NCBI GenBank assembly: GCA_964452725.1
Contig: CAYVMX010000005.1
Span: forward strand, 1 to 63,716
Origin: CAYVMX01 sp964452725
GTDB lineage: Bacteria; Patescibacteriota; Gracilibacteria; JAHISY01
Length of the DNA stretch: 63,716 nucleotides
Direction of reading: 5' to 3'
The position numbers and the translations under genes are program-made. How positions within the stretch are numbered: position 1 is the stretch's first letter; each line of letters starts with the position of its first letter. The notes below the pieces were generated by a model. That model was given only the letters and a program-made list of their open reading frames with translations, made no database searches and was not told the origin of the DNA. This document shows positions 43,901 to 51,126 of this stretch, one piece after another.

Positions 43901-44214
43901 ATCTCAGAGGAATAAGTCCGCGTCCAGTAAAGCCGCTGATTGGCAGCATTGGTGTCGATACGTCGTCCGTCACTTTGAAATTCAGCCGGATACTTAGCCT
44001 GTAAAGCCTCACACTTTTTTCGTCGGAGTGACCATGCTGGAGAGCTGTCTGACGTAGAGGTGTCGGGAGTTTCTCGATAGAGTAGATAATCTTCATCGGC
44101 ACCCCAATCTGCACGCGAAGTAATACCAATATCAGAAAGTGCTGCTTGTACTGGTGCAGCACCAAACAACAAAACGATAATCAATACAAACGATAATTTA
44201 ACTGATTTAAACAT
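40954..44214 (-). CDS. Secreted PGRP-type amidase fused to a SpoIID/LytB domain
   Basis: Large exported wall-remodelling protein, 1086 aa. A signal peptide (1-24, ending APVQA) precedes an N-acetylmuramoyl-L-alanine amidase/PGRP domain at ~100-240 (IIHETDSD, GDIGYHYLIDPFGNIYEGR, NTGTIGISFIGHF, LVGHHDYG with zinc-binding histidines). About four Ig-like domains follow (~280-740), each with FTWRAHGEN- or ITWRNAGDN-type motifs. The C-terminal SpoIID domain (~850-1080) has ELPIEDYIRGVAEPLPSDPWEKAK read in parts, ARSYALYY and YFTSSGGQT. An amidase would strip stem peptides, and SpoIID lyases cut the resulting denuded glycan, so the fusion joins two successive steps. Confidence 0.9.
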   Translation of the reverse strand: MFKSVKLSFVLIIVLLFGAAPVQAALSDIGITSRADWGADEDYLLYRETPDTSTSDSSPAWSLRRKKCEALQAKYPAEFQSDGRRIDTNAANQRLYWTRTYSSEIKKIIIHETDSDNSKDYVGNDGEFTVEDARVVVRGIYRSHAINRGWGDIGYHYLIDPFGNIYEGRSGGERVIGAHVYCANTGTIGISFIGHFKDAPPTTDAQQAAVELIGELSNLYDLNPNGFSTWHGKNTRNLVGHHDYGASADPPPPLYDIIPQLAAAAADYARGNKTVDQDYSYIMTANNSPIRLDPLTKDVLTITLKNNGRKAWPAETVLRVARGSRGQNRLGAMLAEGGDTIATLDRRVSPGQSVTLEVPVAAKMKAGRYRFSVTPDFAGSSGKRFFLVVNVAPPVLNYEFVSAKHPPEPFVPEQTAVAWVQLKNTGNFTWRAHGENRVYLAALPTGGGEAFVSSGDELAALDVDVAPGQAARFVMNLTAPKRGKRYYIKFAPKVANFGTLPDYGMQFHTSVREPRFASTTLKKSTGRDLYFQPGETKELFVELKNLSQLTWTPEDFELTVVRGGGEVQLDSSVAVLSSEVLQGETVRVPLMVTAPYKGGKFAFAVRPRWTAGRVKTASVIDFKLTVAKPKLAAKLVEYPKRVELAAGTAATVTVTYKNTGNITWRNAGDNLVKLGTYRPYDRTSAVQNASWVAPTRPAVLTESKVSPGELGHFTFKITKRSGGRDDEWFAPVVEGVGWIAQMPVRIMVLEGVNKEQSVASEQSQAVLTTTDSTDSSSVAIAAPLAASVLSAGNQIEADQTLKNSPVIRVRLSFDSKHVEIGGGPLILQSLAGRELFRGTLLDFDAYKLTEGEAYRVVPVGSTILEISNWVHTPGWSDSINDNRYRGILEVRKYNDELIVVNELPIEDYIRGVAEPLPSDPWEKAKLLAVLARSYALYYTDPAHRKFSGAPYDGSDNPAEFQRYLGYSYELRGQMSAAAEATVGLVATYDGEVVKTPYFTSSGGQTKTAAEAHWNINDFKFTKSVSDPWSCGLNSNAIGTSFACPEQAAGHGVGVSGKGAAGLAQAGKTYKEIIDYFFDGLEVQKVY

Positions 44215-44322
44215 TTCTTGAATAACTTTTTTATACTATCAGATATTGCCAAAGACTGCTTCGGAAAACAACTAAACTCTAAACTCAGCGATGCTACTAA
44301 TCTCACGCCACAAAAGCAAGAG

Positions 44323-44348
44323 TATTTCTCCGAAATTTCGGAGAAATA
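44323..44348. promoter_or_regulatory. 26-bp perfect palindrome upstream of prfB
   Basis: The left half TATTTCTCCGAAA (44323-44335) is mirrored exactly by the right half (44336-44348). It lies in the divergent intergenic space between the amidase-SpoIID gene and prfB, and its right end touches the -35 region of the prfB promoter (extended -10 at 44367-44375). No T-run follows, so it reads more like a dimeric regulator operator than a terminator. Confidence 0.6.
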
Positions 44349-44382
44349 GTACCTGAGATCATCTTTTGCTAAAATAAAATCA

Positions 44383-45472
44383 ATGCAGGAAATCAAAAAA
44401 ACTCTCGCCGAAAGTGCCGAGCTGGTCACCCACGGGGTGGCCTATCTTTGACGAAATAAATCTGCGCACAAAAATAACCAAGCTAGAGGCTGCCAGTAAC
44501 GTACCGGATTTTTGGAATGATCACATCAAAGCTGAAAAAATCAGCCGCGAACTAGCCGAAGCGAAAAAGACAGTCGAAATCTGGAAAGACCTAAAACAAG
44601 AACACACTGATCTAACTGAACTCACCGAGCTAACCGATGAGACAGATACTACCGCCCTCGTCGAGCTACGTACTGCTGTGGAAAAATTCTCCAAACAGCT
44701 TCGGATAGCCGAACTCACACTCTACCTCACTGGAGAGTTTGACCAGCGAGATATGATCCTGAGTGTCCACGTCGGAGCAGGCGGCAAAGATGCCGCCGAC
44801 TGGGCAAATATGCTATTACACATGTATCTCAAGTATGCTGAACGAAAGAATTGGCAAACCAAAATAATCGAAAAATCAGATGCTGAAGAAGCTGGTATCA
44901 AGTCCGCCACTATCGAAATCAAAGGTGCATACGCCTATGGCTTTTTGAAAGGCGAAAAAGGCTCACACCGCCTCGTCCGGCGCAGCCCATTCAACGCCGC
45001 TGCTAGTCGCGAAACCAGCTTCGCTCAAGTCGAGATCCTACCTGTGATCGAATCCGATGACACAATCGAGCTAAATCCAAATGAACTCCGTATCGATACT
45101 TACGGCGCTGGTGGTGCTGGTGGTCAACATGTCAATCGCACCGAGAGTGCCGTACGCATCACTCACCTACCGACAGGACTCGTCGCCACCAGCCAAAACG
45201 AACGCAGCCAACACCAAAACCGTGCTCAAGCGCTCCAAATCCTCCGCGGCAAACTCGCCGCAAAACATCTCGCGGAAACAGAAATACGTGCCAGCGAACT
45301 CAAAGGTGAAAAGATCAAAGCCGATTTTGGTGGTGACGCAATCCGGAGCTACATACTCGATGACAAGCGCGTCAAAGATCGTCGCACAGGTTATGAGACT
45401 TTTGATCCTGAAGCAGTCTTAAATGGCGAACTTGAGCCATTTATCCGCGCATACCTGACACAAAAACGCTAA
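44383..45472 (+). CDS. prfB: Peptide chain release factor 2, with programmed +1 frameshift
   Basis: Releases the peptide at UGA and UAA codons. The first 22 codons run from the ATG at 44383 to CTT at 44446-44448, which is followed by in-frame TGA. Shifting by +1 at CTT TGA C resumes at GAC (44450) and reads to 45472, giving about 362 aa, the usual RF2 length. The SPF tripeptide (VRRSPFNAAASRETSFA) marks RF2 stop recognition, and GGQ lies in GAGGAGGQHVNR. A purine-rich GGGGTGG sits 5 bases ahead of CTT as the Shine-Dalgarno-like stimulator. TGCTAAAAT ends 7 bases before the ATG, so the mRNA is probably leaderless. Confidence 0.95.
44434..44452 (+). promoter_or_regulatory. RF2 programmed frameshift site
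   Basis: The site reads GGGGTGG CCTAT CTT TGA C. The slippery CTT, the in-frame TGA and the following C are identical to the classical RF2 site. Low RF2 lets the ribosome pause at TGA and slip forward, which restores RF2 synthesis. It is direct evidence that TGA is a stop codon here. Confidence 0.93.
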
Positions 45473-45483
45473 AATAAGTGCTC

Positions 45484-45972
45484 ATGCTACTAAAAATCCA
45501 AACTGGTACCGATAACCCGATCCTCCGCAAGCAATCGATAGCGCTAAAAAAAATCGACAAGCGTATCAAAAAACTGATCAAAGATATGACCGAAACCATG
45601 CTCAAAGAAGATGGTGTGGGTCTCGCTGCACCTCAAATCGGCACCAACGAACGACTTGTAATTCTAAATTTTCAAATTGATAAAAAAACATTCCGCCCAA
45701 TCACTCTGATCAATCCAGTAATCATCGATGCTAGTATCGCGACCGAGACTGCCGAAGAGGGTTGTCTCAGCTTACCCAAAGTTTTTGGTCAAGTCGCACG
45801 CTACGCCGAGATAACCGTACGCTTCATGGACGAAAGCGGATCTGATCGTACACTCCAGCTCGATAAACTCAACGCCCGTGCAATTCAACATGAGATTGAC
45901 CATCTCGATGGAATTCTTTTTGTAGATCGTATAAAGAACAGCGGACACTTATCCAACCCAGCAGTATTATAA
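45484..45972 (+). CDS. def: Peptide deformylase
   Basis: Removes the formyl group from nascent peptides. All three motifs are present: EDGVGLAAPQIGT near residue 42, EEGCLSLPKV near residue 92 (metal Cys) and QHEIDHLDGILF near residue 135 (metal His pair and Glu). At 162 aa it is normal. I choose the ATG at 45484, with an upstream GTG at 45478 also in frame. The -10 TAAAAT (45470-45475) overlaps the prfB stop codon and ends 8 bases before the ATG, so def can be expressed apart from prfB. Confidence 0.95.
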   Translation: MLLKIQTGTDNPILRKQSIALKKIDKRIKKLIKDMTETMLKEDGVGLAAPQIGTNERLVILNFQIDKKTFRPITLINPVIIDASIATETAEEGCLSLPKVFGQVARYAEITVRFMDESGSDRTLQLDKLNARAIQHEIDHLDGILFVDRIKNSGHLSNPAVL

Positions 45973-46018
45973 AAAACTTTTGAGAAGAAAAAAACTTTGC
46001 TAAACTGCCTCGGTATTT

Positions 46019-46095
46019 GGGTTCTTAGCTCAGTTGGTTAGAGCGCATCCTTGACGTGGATGAGGCCAGAGGTTCGAATCCTCTAGAACCCACCA
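46019..46095 (+). tRNA. tRNA-Val (anticodon GAC)
   Basis: Acceptor GGGTTCT/AGAACCC, D arm GCTC...GAGC, anticodon loop TTGACGT with GAC, T arm AGAGG-TTCGAAT-CCTCT, discriminator A and encoded CCA. It reads GUC and GUU. A -10-like TAAACT lies 12-19 bases upstream. The last 18 bases recur at 46259-46276. Confidence 0.95.
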
Positions 46096-46298
46096 CCCAG
46101 TACAGGTTTTGTCCGCCCGAGGCGGACAGGCTCTGGACTAGTGGGTACTACGGGGGTGAGAAGCTCTGCGTTAGCAGAGGTTCGACTACCGAGGATAGCG
46201 AGGAAGTGTAAACTTGTTTACAACTTTCCGAGCGACGCAGGCAGGTGGCGTAGCCACTATCCTCTAGAACCCACCATTCCTTGAAATCACGACAATAC
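46096..46298 (+). other. Hairpin-rich spacer between tRNA-Val and tRNA-Ser
   Basis: This 200-base stretch has no gene. It contains four stem-loops: GTCCGCC-CGA-GGCGGAC, GCTCTGC-GTTA-GCAGAG, GTAAAC-TT-GTTTAC and GTGGC-GTA-GCCAC. The second has the flank pattern of the tRNA-trailing hairpins. The stretch ends with a second copy of the tRNA-Val 3' end and 22 bases before tRNA-Ser. Confidence 0.6.
46259..46276 (+). repeat. Duplicated 3' end of tRNA-Val (18-bp direct repeat)
   Basis: The 18 bases ATCCTCTAGAACCCACCA are identical to 46078-46095, the T-stem/acceptor/CCA end of tRNA-Val, and lie 181 bases downstream. Repeats of tRNA 3' ends are typical of integration (att) sites. No integrase is nearby, so it may be a scar of a lost element or a tandem duplication remnant. 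Confidence 0.75.
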
Positions 46299-46391
46299 GG
46301 AGAGGTACTCAAGTGGTTGAAGAGGCGGCTTTGCTAAAGCTGTAGACGGGGGCAACCTCGTGCGAGGGTTCGAATCCCTCCCTCTCCGCCA
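46299..46391 (+). tRNA. tRNA-Ser (anticodon GCT)
   Basis: Acceptor GGAGAGG/CCTCTCC, anticodon loop TTGCTAA with GCT, a long variable arm as expected for serine, T arm GAGGG-TTCGAAT-CCCTC, discriminator G and encoded CCA. It reads AGC and AGU. Confidence 0.95.
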
Positions 46392-46401
46392 ATCGAAACA
46401 A

Positions 46402-46429
46402 GTTCTCCTCACGTAGTGAGGAGGTTTTG
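46402..46429 (+). terminator. Hairpin after tRNA-Ser
   Basis: CTCCTCAC and GTGAGGAG form a perfect 8-bp stem with a GTA triloop (46405-46423), with GTT before it and GTTTTG after it. The stem sequence differs from the hairpins at 26-51 and 11919-11946 while the flanks are shared, which suggests a conserved structural element. Confidence 0.65.
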
Positions 46430-46461
46430 TTTATACTTAAAACGAAATTCTAATTGTCAAA

Positions 46462-47154
46462 GTGCTTACTCGTCTAAAAAATCTCTTTCTCGATCTACTC
46501 TTCCCTACTCACTGCATCAGCTGTGGATCTGAGGATACATGGTTTTGTCTCGAATGTAGTGAAAAAATCCAACTCAAGACAACTCAACACTGTCCACACT
46601 GCTGGTGCAAATCTGCTGGTGGCAAGACCTGTCCAAACTGTATAGCAAAAACTGCTCTCACAGGTCTGCGTGTCGCTGCCAGCTACGAAGCTAACCCTGA
46701 ACTCGCCCAAATCATTAAACAATTCAAGTATAAATTTTCCGAACCACTAGCCACTACGCTTGGCAGACTACTCACACGTACGATCAGACAAACCAGCTAC
46801 ACTGACGAACGCATCGTAACTTTCGTACCGCTACACTACAAACGCCAAAACTGGCGTGGCTTCAACCAAGCTGAACTCCTCACTGATATCGTCGGCAAAG
46901 AACTAGAGCTACCTATAAAAAGTCTACTAATCCGCACACGTAATACACCACCACAAGCCCAACTAAATCGTACGGATCGTCTCACCAACCTTGAGAATGC
47001 TTTCACCACTAAGCCAAACATCGCACTGCAAAATAAAACAATCCTACTCATAGACGACATAGCCTCGACTGGCAGCAGCCTAAATGAGTGCGCCAAAGCC
47101 CTCAAGTCCGCAGGTGCTAAGACTGTATGGGGTCTGGTGCTGGCACGGGGCTAG
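46462..47154 (+). CDS. comF: ComF-family phosphoribosyltransferase-like protein
   Basis: Competence-linked protein. The N-terminal zinc finger has CISCGSEDTWFCLEC and CPHCWCKS...CPNC pairs (residues 13-56). The C-terminal phosphoribosyltransferase domain has the PRPP loop ILLIDDIASTGSSLNECAKAL near residue 195. At 230 aa it is normal. ComF works with the ComFA helicase in DNA uptake, which fits the type IV pilus genes at 21-27 kb. The start is GTG. Its last 38 bases overlap the coding end of the VirD4-like gene on the other strand. Confidence 0.9.
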   Translation: MLTRLKNLFLDLLFPTHCISCGSEDTWFCLECSEKIQLKTTQHCPHCWCKSAGGKTCPNCIAKTALTGLRVAASYEANPELAQIIKQFKYKFSEPLATTLGRLLTRTIRQTSYTDERIVTFVPLHYKRQNWRGFNQAELLTDIVGKELELPIKSLLIRTRNTPPQAQLNRTDRLTNLENAFTTKPNIALQNKTILLIDDIASTGSSLNECAKALKSAGAKTVWGLVLARG

Positions 47155-49975
47155 CAGACTTTTTCTTATGTGCCTGCTCTACCTTTGCTATATGTTCTGC
47201 CGTGATTGTCTCTGCTGGCGCACCAACCTTTTCTGGCAACTTGGCTTCAGTTTCAGCTGGCAGAGGTTCAAAAGCCTTATCTTTTTCCGAGTCTAGTTTT
47301 TGTTCTAGCTCGATACCAATACGAGCAGAAATCTCCACATCGACAAACTCACGCTTACGACCGTACTTCAGTCGGGAGTACTGCTTGATCAGCTCTGCCA
47401 TCTTGTCACTCTTACCAGTCTCGTCCCAGATCGTCGTCAGGCTAAATGGTCGCGTAGTTGTATTGTCAACGTTGAGCTTGATATATGCCGAGTAGTTCGC
47501 GACATTGATCACGTCTTGCTCTGACAATAGTGGTGCGTACTCCTTCGCCATGTATTCACCGTCTGTAGCACCGATCTTGAAGCTCATCATCGTACCGACA
47601 TTACCAAAGACCGCATCACGAATGCGAGGATCCTCGCGCGAACCACCCTCGGGTCCAGACTGTTGAGTCAGCTGTCCGATGTATTGATGAGCGATCGTCA
47701 GACCAAGATGGTACTTACGCGCCTCGGAAAGAATCGTCGCGAAACTATCCGTCGCAAAGTTCTGAAACTCATCGACATAGAGCCAAAAATTGGGACGCTG
47801 ATCTTCAGGTACATTTACGCGACTCATTGCCGCCATCTGGAGCTTATTGACAAAAATCAAACCAAGCAGCTGTGAGTTGATATCGCCGACGGCACCCTTG
47901 CTTAGATTGACGAGGAGGATCTTCTTTTTATCCATGATCTCACGAAAATCAAATGCATTTTTCTTTTGTCCGATGATATTACGCATCATAGTGTTGGTCA
48001 CAAATGGACCAAACTTAGCTGAAAAGTATGGGATCATTTCTTCCTTTTCGCGTGCGCCAGTCTTCGCCATCTCTCGCTCCCAAAATGATTTCACAACTGG
48101 ATTCTTTACCTTACTGACTTTGTATTTACTAAACTCATCATCGACAAAAAGTCGTGGAATATCAATCAAAGTCGCACCCTCTTCTTCGTCATCCATCAGC
48201 GTCAAACAGCCATTGCGAAAGTAGTGCTGAATCCGCGGCCCAAAGATCTCACTACCAAAAAGCTTGATAAAAATCTCCATCGCTGCGAGCGAAGCAAAAT
48301 CCTTTTCTTCTGAAGTTTTGGCTTCGAGCAGATTGAGACCCATCGGACGCTCGAGATCAGCCGGATTGAAGACGATCACGTCTTTGGCACGCTCTTTGGG
48401 TATGTACTTGAGGATATCTTCTATCAAGTCACCATGCGGATCGACGACACCCACACCCTCGCCATTGGCGATATCTTGACGAGCTAGCGCACTAATCAGA
48501 GCCGACTTACCAGCACCAGACTTACCGATGATGTAGAAATGACGTGTACGATCATTATTTTTTATACGTACTTCTTTCTTTTCTCCACGATAGATATTGT
48601 GTCCGATCAAGATACCCTTGTCGGGTAAGTTGACAGGTGGTGGCAAAATTTTGTACTTTAGCCATTCGATCAGTGGTGTGTAGTTGTACCGGCTGACTGG
48701 CATATGATAAATGCTCGCCAGCTCCTCCGGCACTAGGAGACACTCCTGCTCGGTGATAGGCCACAGACCCTGCATCGGTAGACGATGACGATAATTAAAC
48801 AACATCCACTTGTCATTGAGCCAGTCGATGAAAATCATACGACGATTTTGGAGCCAGTTGAGATATTCATTTTTAAACATTCCAAATGCTGTTGCGATAC
48901 TATTGGTGATCTGCTCAGACTCAGCATTTGTATCAGCTGCACCGACGATTCGGATCACAGTTTCAAAACCCGGCTGAACAATTTTTTCACCAAACATTTT
49001 TAGGTTTTCATCCGTACCTTGGTCGCGCATGACGAAAGGATCTCCATGGCTAGCACCAGGTTGATTGGTGCCCATGTCAGCGATCGCACTATCATTGCCC
49101 AGCACTACCGCATTGATAAAAGATATCAACCAACCAAAACCAGGAATATGAAAATGATCTTTCTTTTTTAACACTTCTCGATTGATTTGTTTGCGACCGT
49201 CCTTTTGCCAACCACCGATTAGATGTGTGCCTTTTTCTGGTCGAATCGTGATTTGTACACTCGCCACATCATCTTTCTTTAGTTTACTCAGCACATTGGT
49301 CATAGAATTCAGCGGATCATTTTCTATTGCCTTGTAGGTTTTAAACGGTCGAAAGCGAGCCTTCTTTTGGTAAAAAAAGAAACACTTAGCCGACTTACCC
49401 ACTGGCGCTGGATCTGGTAGCTCGACTGGCTCGACATAGGCATCAGGATAAAAACTCGTAATCTGTTTCTCGACCACCGACTGGTAGTATTTATTCATTA
49501 CAACATAAAAATTGATCTTCTCCTTCGCATACGCCAGCTCAAAACTCACCAAATCAGTATGAAAAAGCGCACTACGAATAATGTTGGTCATATTCATCTC
49601 ACCTAGCTCATGCAAACTACGATAGAGCTGCTCCATGACAGCTACTTTTTCTTTGAAATCTTTTTCTGTCGCCTCCTCGCGATCCTTGTGCGTCTCCTGC
49701 CGCGGCATTGTCACTCTGAGCGCGACTAGTTCACGCGCCCAGTGGAGCTGATAACCTAATCGCACAGCATAAAGCAACAGTATCCAGACTGTATAAACTG
49801 CCGTCACTAGCGTAAACAAATAGACCGTATTGTGCCATGGATCTACTGTGTACCAGCTCCACCAGCCACCTAGACGCTCCAGAGTCAGATACCCCGTCGT
49901 CACCTCATACAGTGCGATAGCAGCTGCCAAAATCAACTCTCCAAAGCGTAAAACGAGACGAACTAAGATGCCCAT
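47117..49975 (-). CDS. VirD4/TraG-like membrane ATPase
   Basis: Membrane-anchored AAA-like ATPase of the TraG/VirD4/HerA group. Two helices near the N-terminus (~10-30 and ~48-72) precede a large uncharacterised region (80-470). The motor domain follows, with Walker A IGKSGAGKSALISAL near residue 487, VGVVDPHGDLIED and Walker B LYVDEFQNFATDSF near 740. At 952 aa it is longer than VirD4 (~650). Related ATPases pump DNA or protein through type IV secretion channels, but no relaxase, VirB4 or pilus partner lies here. A promoter is at 50034-50062. The end overlaps comF. Confidence 0.82.
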   Translation of the reverse strand: MGILVRLVLRFGELILAAAIALYEVTTGYLTLERLGGWWSWYTVDPWHNTVYLFTLVTAVYTVWILLLYAVRLGYQLHWARELVALRVTMPRQETHKDREEATEKDFKEKVAVMEQLYRSLHELGEMNMTNIIRSALFHTDLVSFELAYAKEKINFYVVMNKYYQSVVEKQITSFYPDAYVEPVELPDPAPVGKSAKCFFFYQKKARFRPFKTYKAIENDPLNSMTNVLSKLKKDDVASVQITIRPEKGTHLIGGWQKDGRKQINREVLKKKDHFHIPGFGWLISFINAVVLGNDSAIADMGTNQPGASHGDPFVMRDQGTDENLKMFGEKIVQPGFETVIRIVGAADTNAESEQITNSIATAFGMFKNEYLNWLQNRRMIFIDWLNDKWMLFNYRHRLPMQGLWPITEQECLLVPEELASIYHMPVSRYNYTPLIEWLKYKILPPPVNLPDKGILIGHNIYRGEKKEVRIKNNDRTRHFYIIGKSGAGKSALISALARQDIANGEGVGVVDPHGDLIEDILKYIPKERAKDVIVFNPADLERPMGLNLLEAKTSEEKDFASLAAMEIFIKLFGSEIFGPRIQHYFRNGCLTLMDDEEEGATLIDIPRLFVDDEFSKYKVSKVKNPVVKSFWEREMAKTGAREKEEMIPYFSAKFGPFVTNTMMRNIIGQKKNAFDFREIMDKKKILLVNLSKGAVGDINSQLLGLIFVNKLQMAAMSRVNVPEDQRPNFWLYVDEFQNFATDSFATILSEARKYHLGLTIAHQYIGQLTQQSGPEGGSREDPRIRDAVFGNVGTMMSFKIGATDGEYMAKEYAPLLSEQDVINVANYSAYIKLNVDNTTTRPFSLTTIWDETGKSDKMAELIKQYSRLKYGRKREFVDVEISARIGIELEQKLDSEKDKAFEPLPAETEAKLPEKVGAPAETITAEHIAKVEQAHKKKSASPVPAPDPIQS

Positions 49976-50033
49976 TTGGATATGATATTTTTAATATTTA
50001 TTTTGACCCTAAATTAATTTAAGATTTCCTCTT

Positions 50034-50062
50034 ATTTTAGCAGAAAACAAGCTTTTTTGCAA
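50034..50062 (-). promoter_or_regulatory. Promoter of the VirD4-like ATPase gene
   Basis: On the minus strand it reads TTGCAA (50062-50057), a 17-base spacer and TAAAAT (50039-50034) with TGC before it. The spacer carries an A-run then GCTT, closely like the clpP promoter at 57600-57628. The leader is about 50 bases. Confidence 0.65.
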
Positions 50063-50066
50063 GTAT

Positions 50067-51095
50067 TTAGCCGCGAATCTGCTTAATAACTTTGATCAAA
50101 ATGTAGAGTATCGGACGCAATACCATCTCGGCACTTTTTTTATAATTGATCACTCTGCCACCAAATTTTTTCTTAAAATCTGTTACTCCCATCAAGGGGT
50201 GCCTTTCGTCGGCTTTTTCTGGTGCGATACCGAGCAAGTCGTAGCGTCGAAAACCCCGTGCCTTGGCAGTCTGAATAGCTGCCCACTGCAACGCATAAGG
50301 TGCCATCAATGCTCGAAACTCGTGATCACTTGCACCATAATAATAAGTCACTGTAGTACGTCCAGGATTGGCAGCTGGATCACCAAAGAAGGTCACCAAA
50401 GTAGCTGCAATCGGTTGCCCGTCCTTTTCTGCGATGAAGCAGCTCGCTAGACTGTGCTCCCCCAAAATCTTTAAAAAGTTTTGATAATACTCAAGCGAAT
50501 GCCCAACAAATCCATCACGGGCTGTGGTTTTTTGGAGTAAATCATAAAAAATCTGTGCCGCTGCAGGTTCAGTTGTCTCACGGACTGTGATGCCGTGTTT
50601 TTTTGATAAACGAATATTGTAGCGTCCCTTAGGCTTCATTTGTGCGAACAGCTCCTCTTCATTCAATCGTAAGTTCAACATCAGAGTTGTTTCGGGAAAA
50701 TTGGTCGTATGCGCTCTACGTAATTTACTACCAACTATTGGCAGCTCAAACCCTTCTGGCCAATCGAAACGTACAAAGATCGCACCGCTCTCGTCTGCCA
50801 GCTCCTCTATCTTTCGGAAAAGTGGCGCTTCAATCTCAGCTGTCCAACGTAAAAAAAGTGGTCCACGCGGACAGTGCCACCAAGTCAACCCAAATGGAAG
50901 CTTCCTCACAAAAACTTGCGCATATGCCAACAAGTCTCCCTTGCGGTCTATCACTCCAATCCAGAGTACTGACAACCCTAGTGTCACTTGCAGCTCCGCC
51001 CAAACTGGATCCTGTTGTAACACTGCCGCTGAGTGTTTTTGCAAAAATAACTCTATCTTTGGTAAATCGTCATTGGTCAAGATAACTCCTTGCAT
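50067..51095 (-). CDS. FemX/FemAB-like peptidyltransferase
   Basis: Predicted to add amino acids from aminoacyl-tRNA to the peptidoglycan stem peptide as part of cross-bridge formation. It has the two GNAT-like halves of the Fem family, with the marks TLMLNLRLNEEELFAQMKPKGRYNIRLSKKHG near residue 140 and YYYGASDHEFRALMAPYALQWAAIQTAKARG near residue 255 (read in parts). At 342 aa it fits FemX rather than the longer FemA/B with a coiled-coil arm. It supports a cross-bridged wall. Confidence 0.85.
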   Translation of the reverse strand: MQGVILTNDDLPKIELFLQKHSAAVLQQDPVWAELQVTLGLSVLWIGVIDRKGDLLAYAQVFVRKLPFGLTWWHCPRGPLFLRWTAEIEAPLFRKIEELADESGAIFVRFDWPEGFELPIVGSKLRRAHTTNFPETTLMLNLRLNEEELFAQMKPKGRYNIRLSKKHGITVRETTEPAAAQIFYDLLQKTTARDGFVGHSLEYYQNFLKILGEHSLASCFIAEKDGQPIAATLVTFFGDPAANPGRTTVTYYYGASDHEFRALMAPYALQWAAIQTAKARGFRRYDLLGIAPEKADERHPLMGVTDFKKKFGGRVINYKKSAEMVLRPILYILIKVIKQIRG

Positions 51096-51126
51096 CTATA
51101 TCATTGTAACCCAAAACACATCATGA

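Noticed and set aside
44414..44449. prfB beginning at GTG 44414 or being a broken gene
   Set aside because: The zero-frame start at 44383 plus the classical CTT TGA C site explains the two frames, so it is programmed and not a sequencing error.
44449..44451. TGA read as glycine or tryptophan (altered code)
   Set aside because: rluD and tsaD end in TGA, RF2 is present, and no conserved gene has an internal in-frame TGA besides the recoding site.
46096..46298. Extra tRNA gene in the hairpin-rich spacer
   Set aside because: A T-arm-like piece and a 3' end are present but no D arm, anticodon arm or matching 5' acceptor strand could be found.
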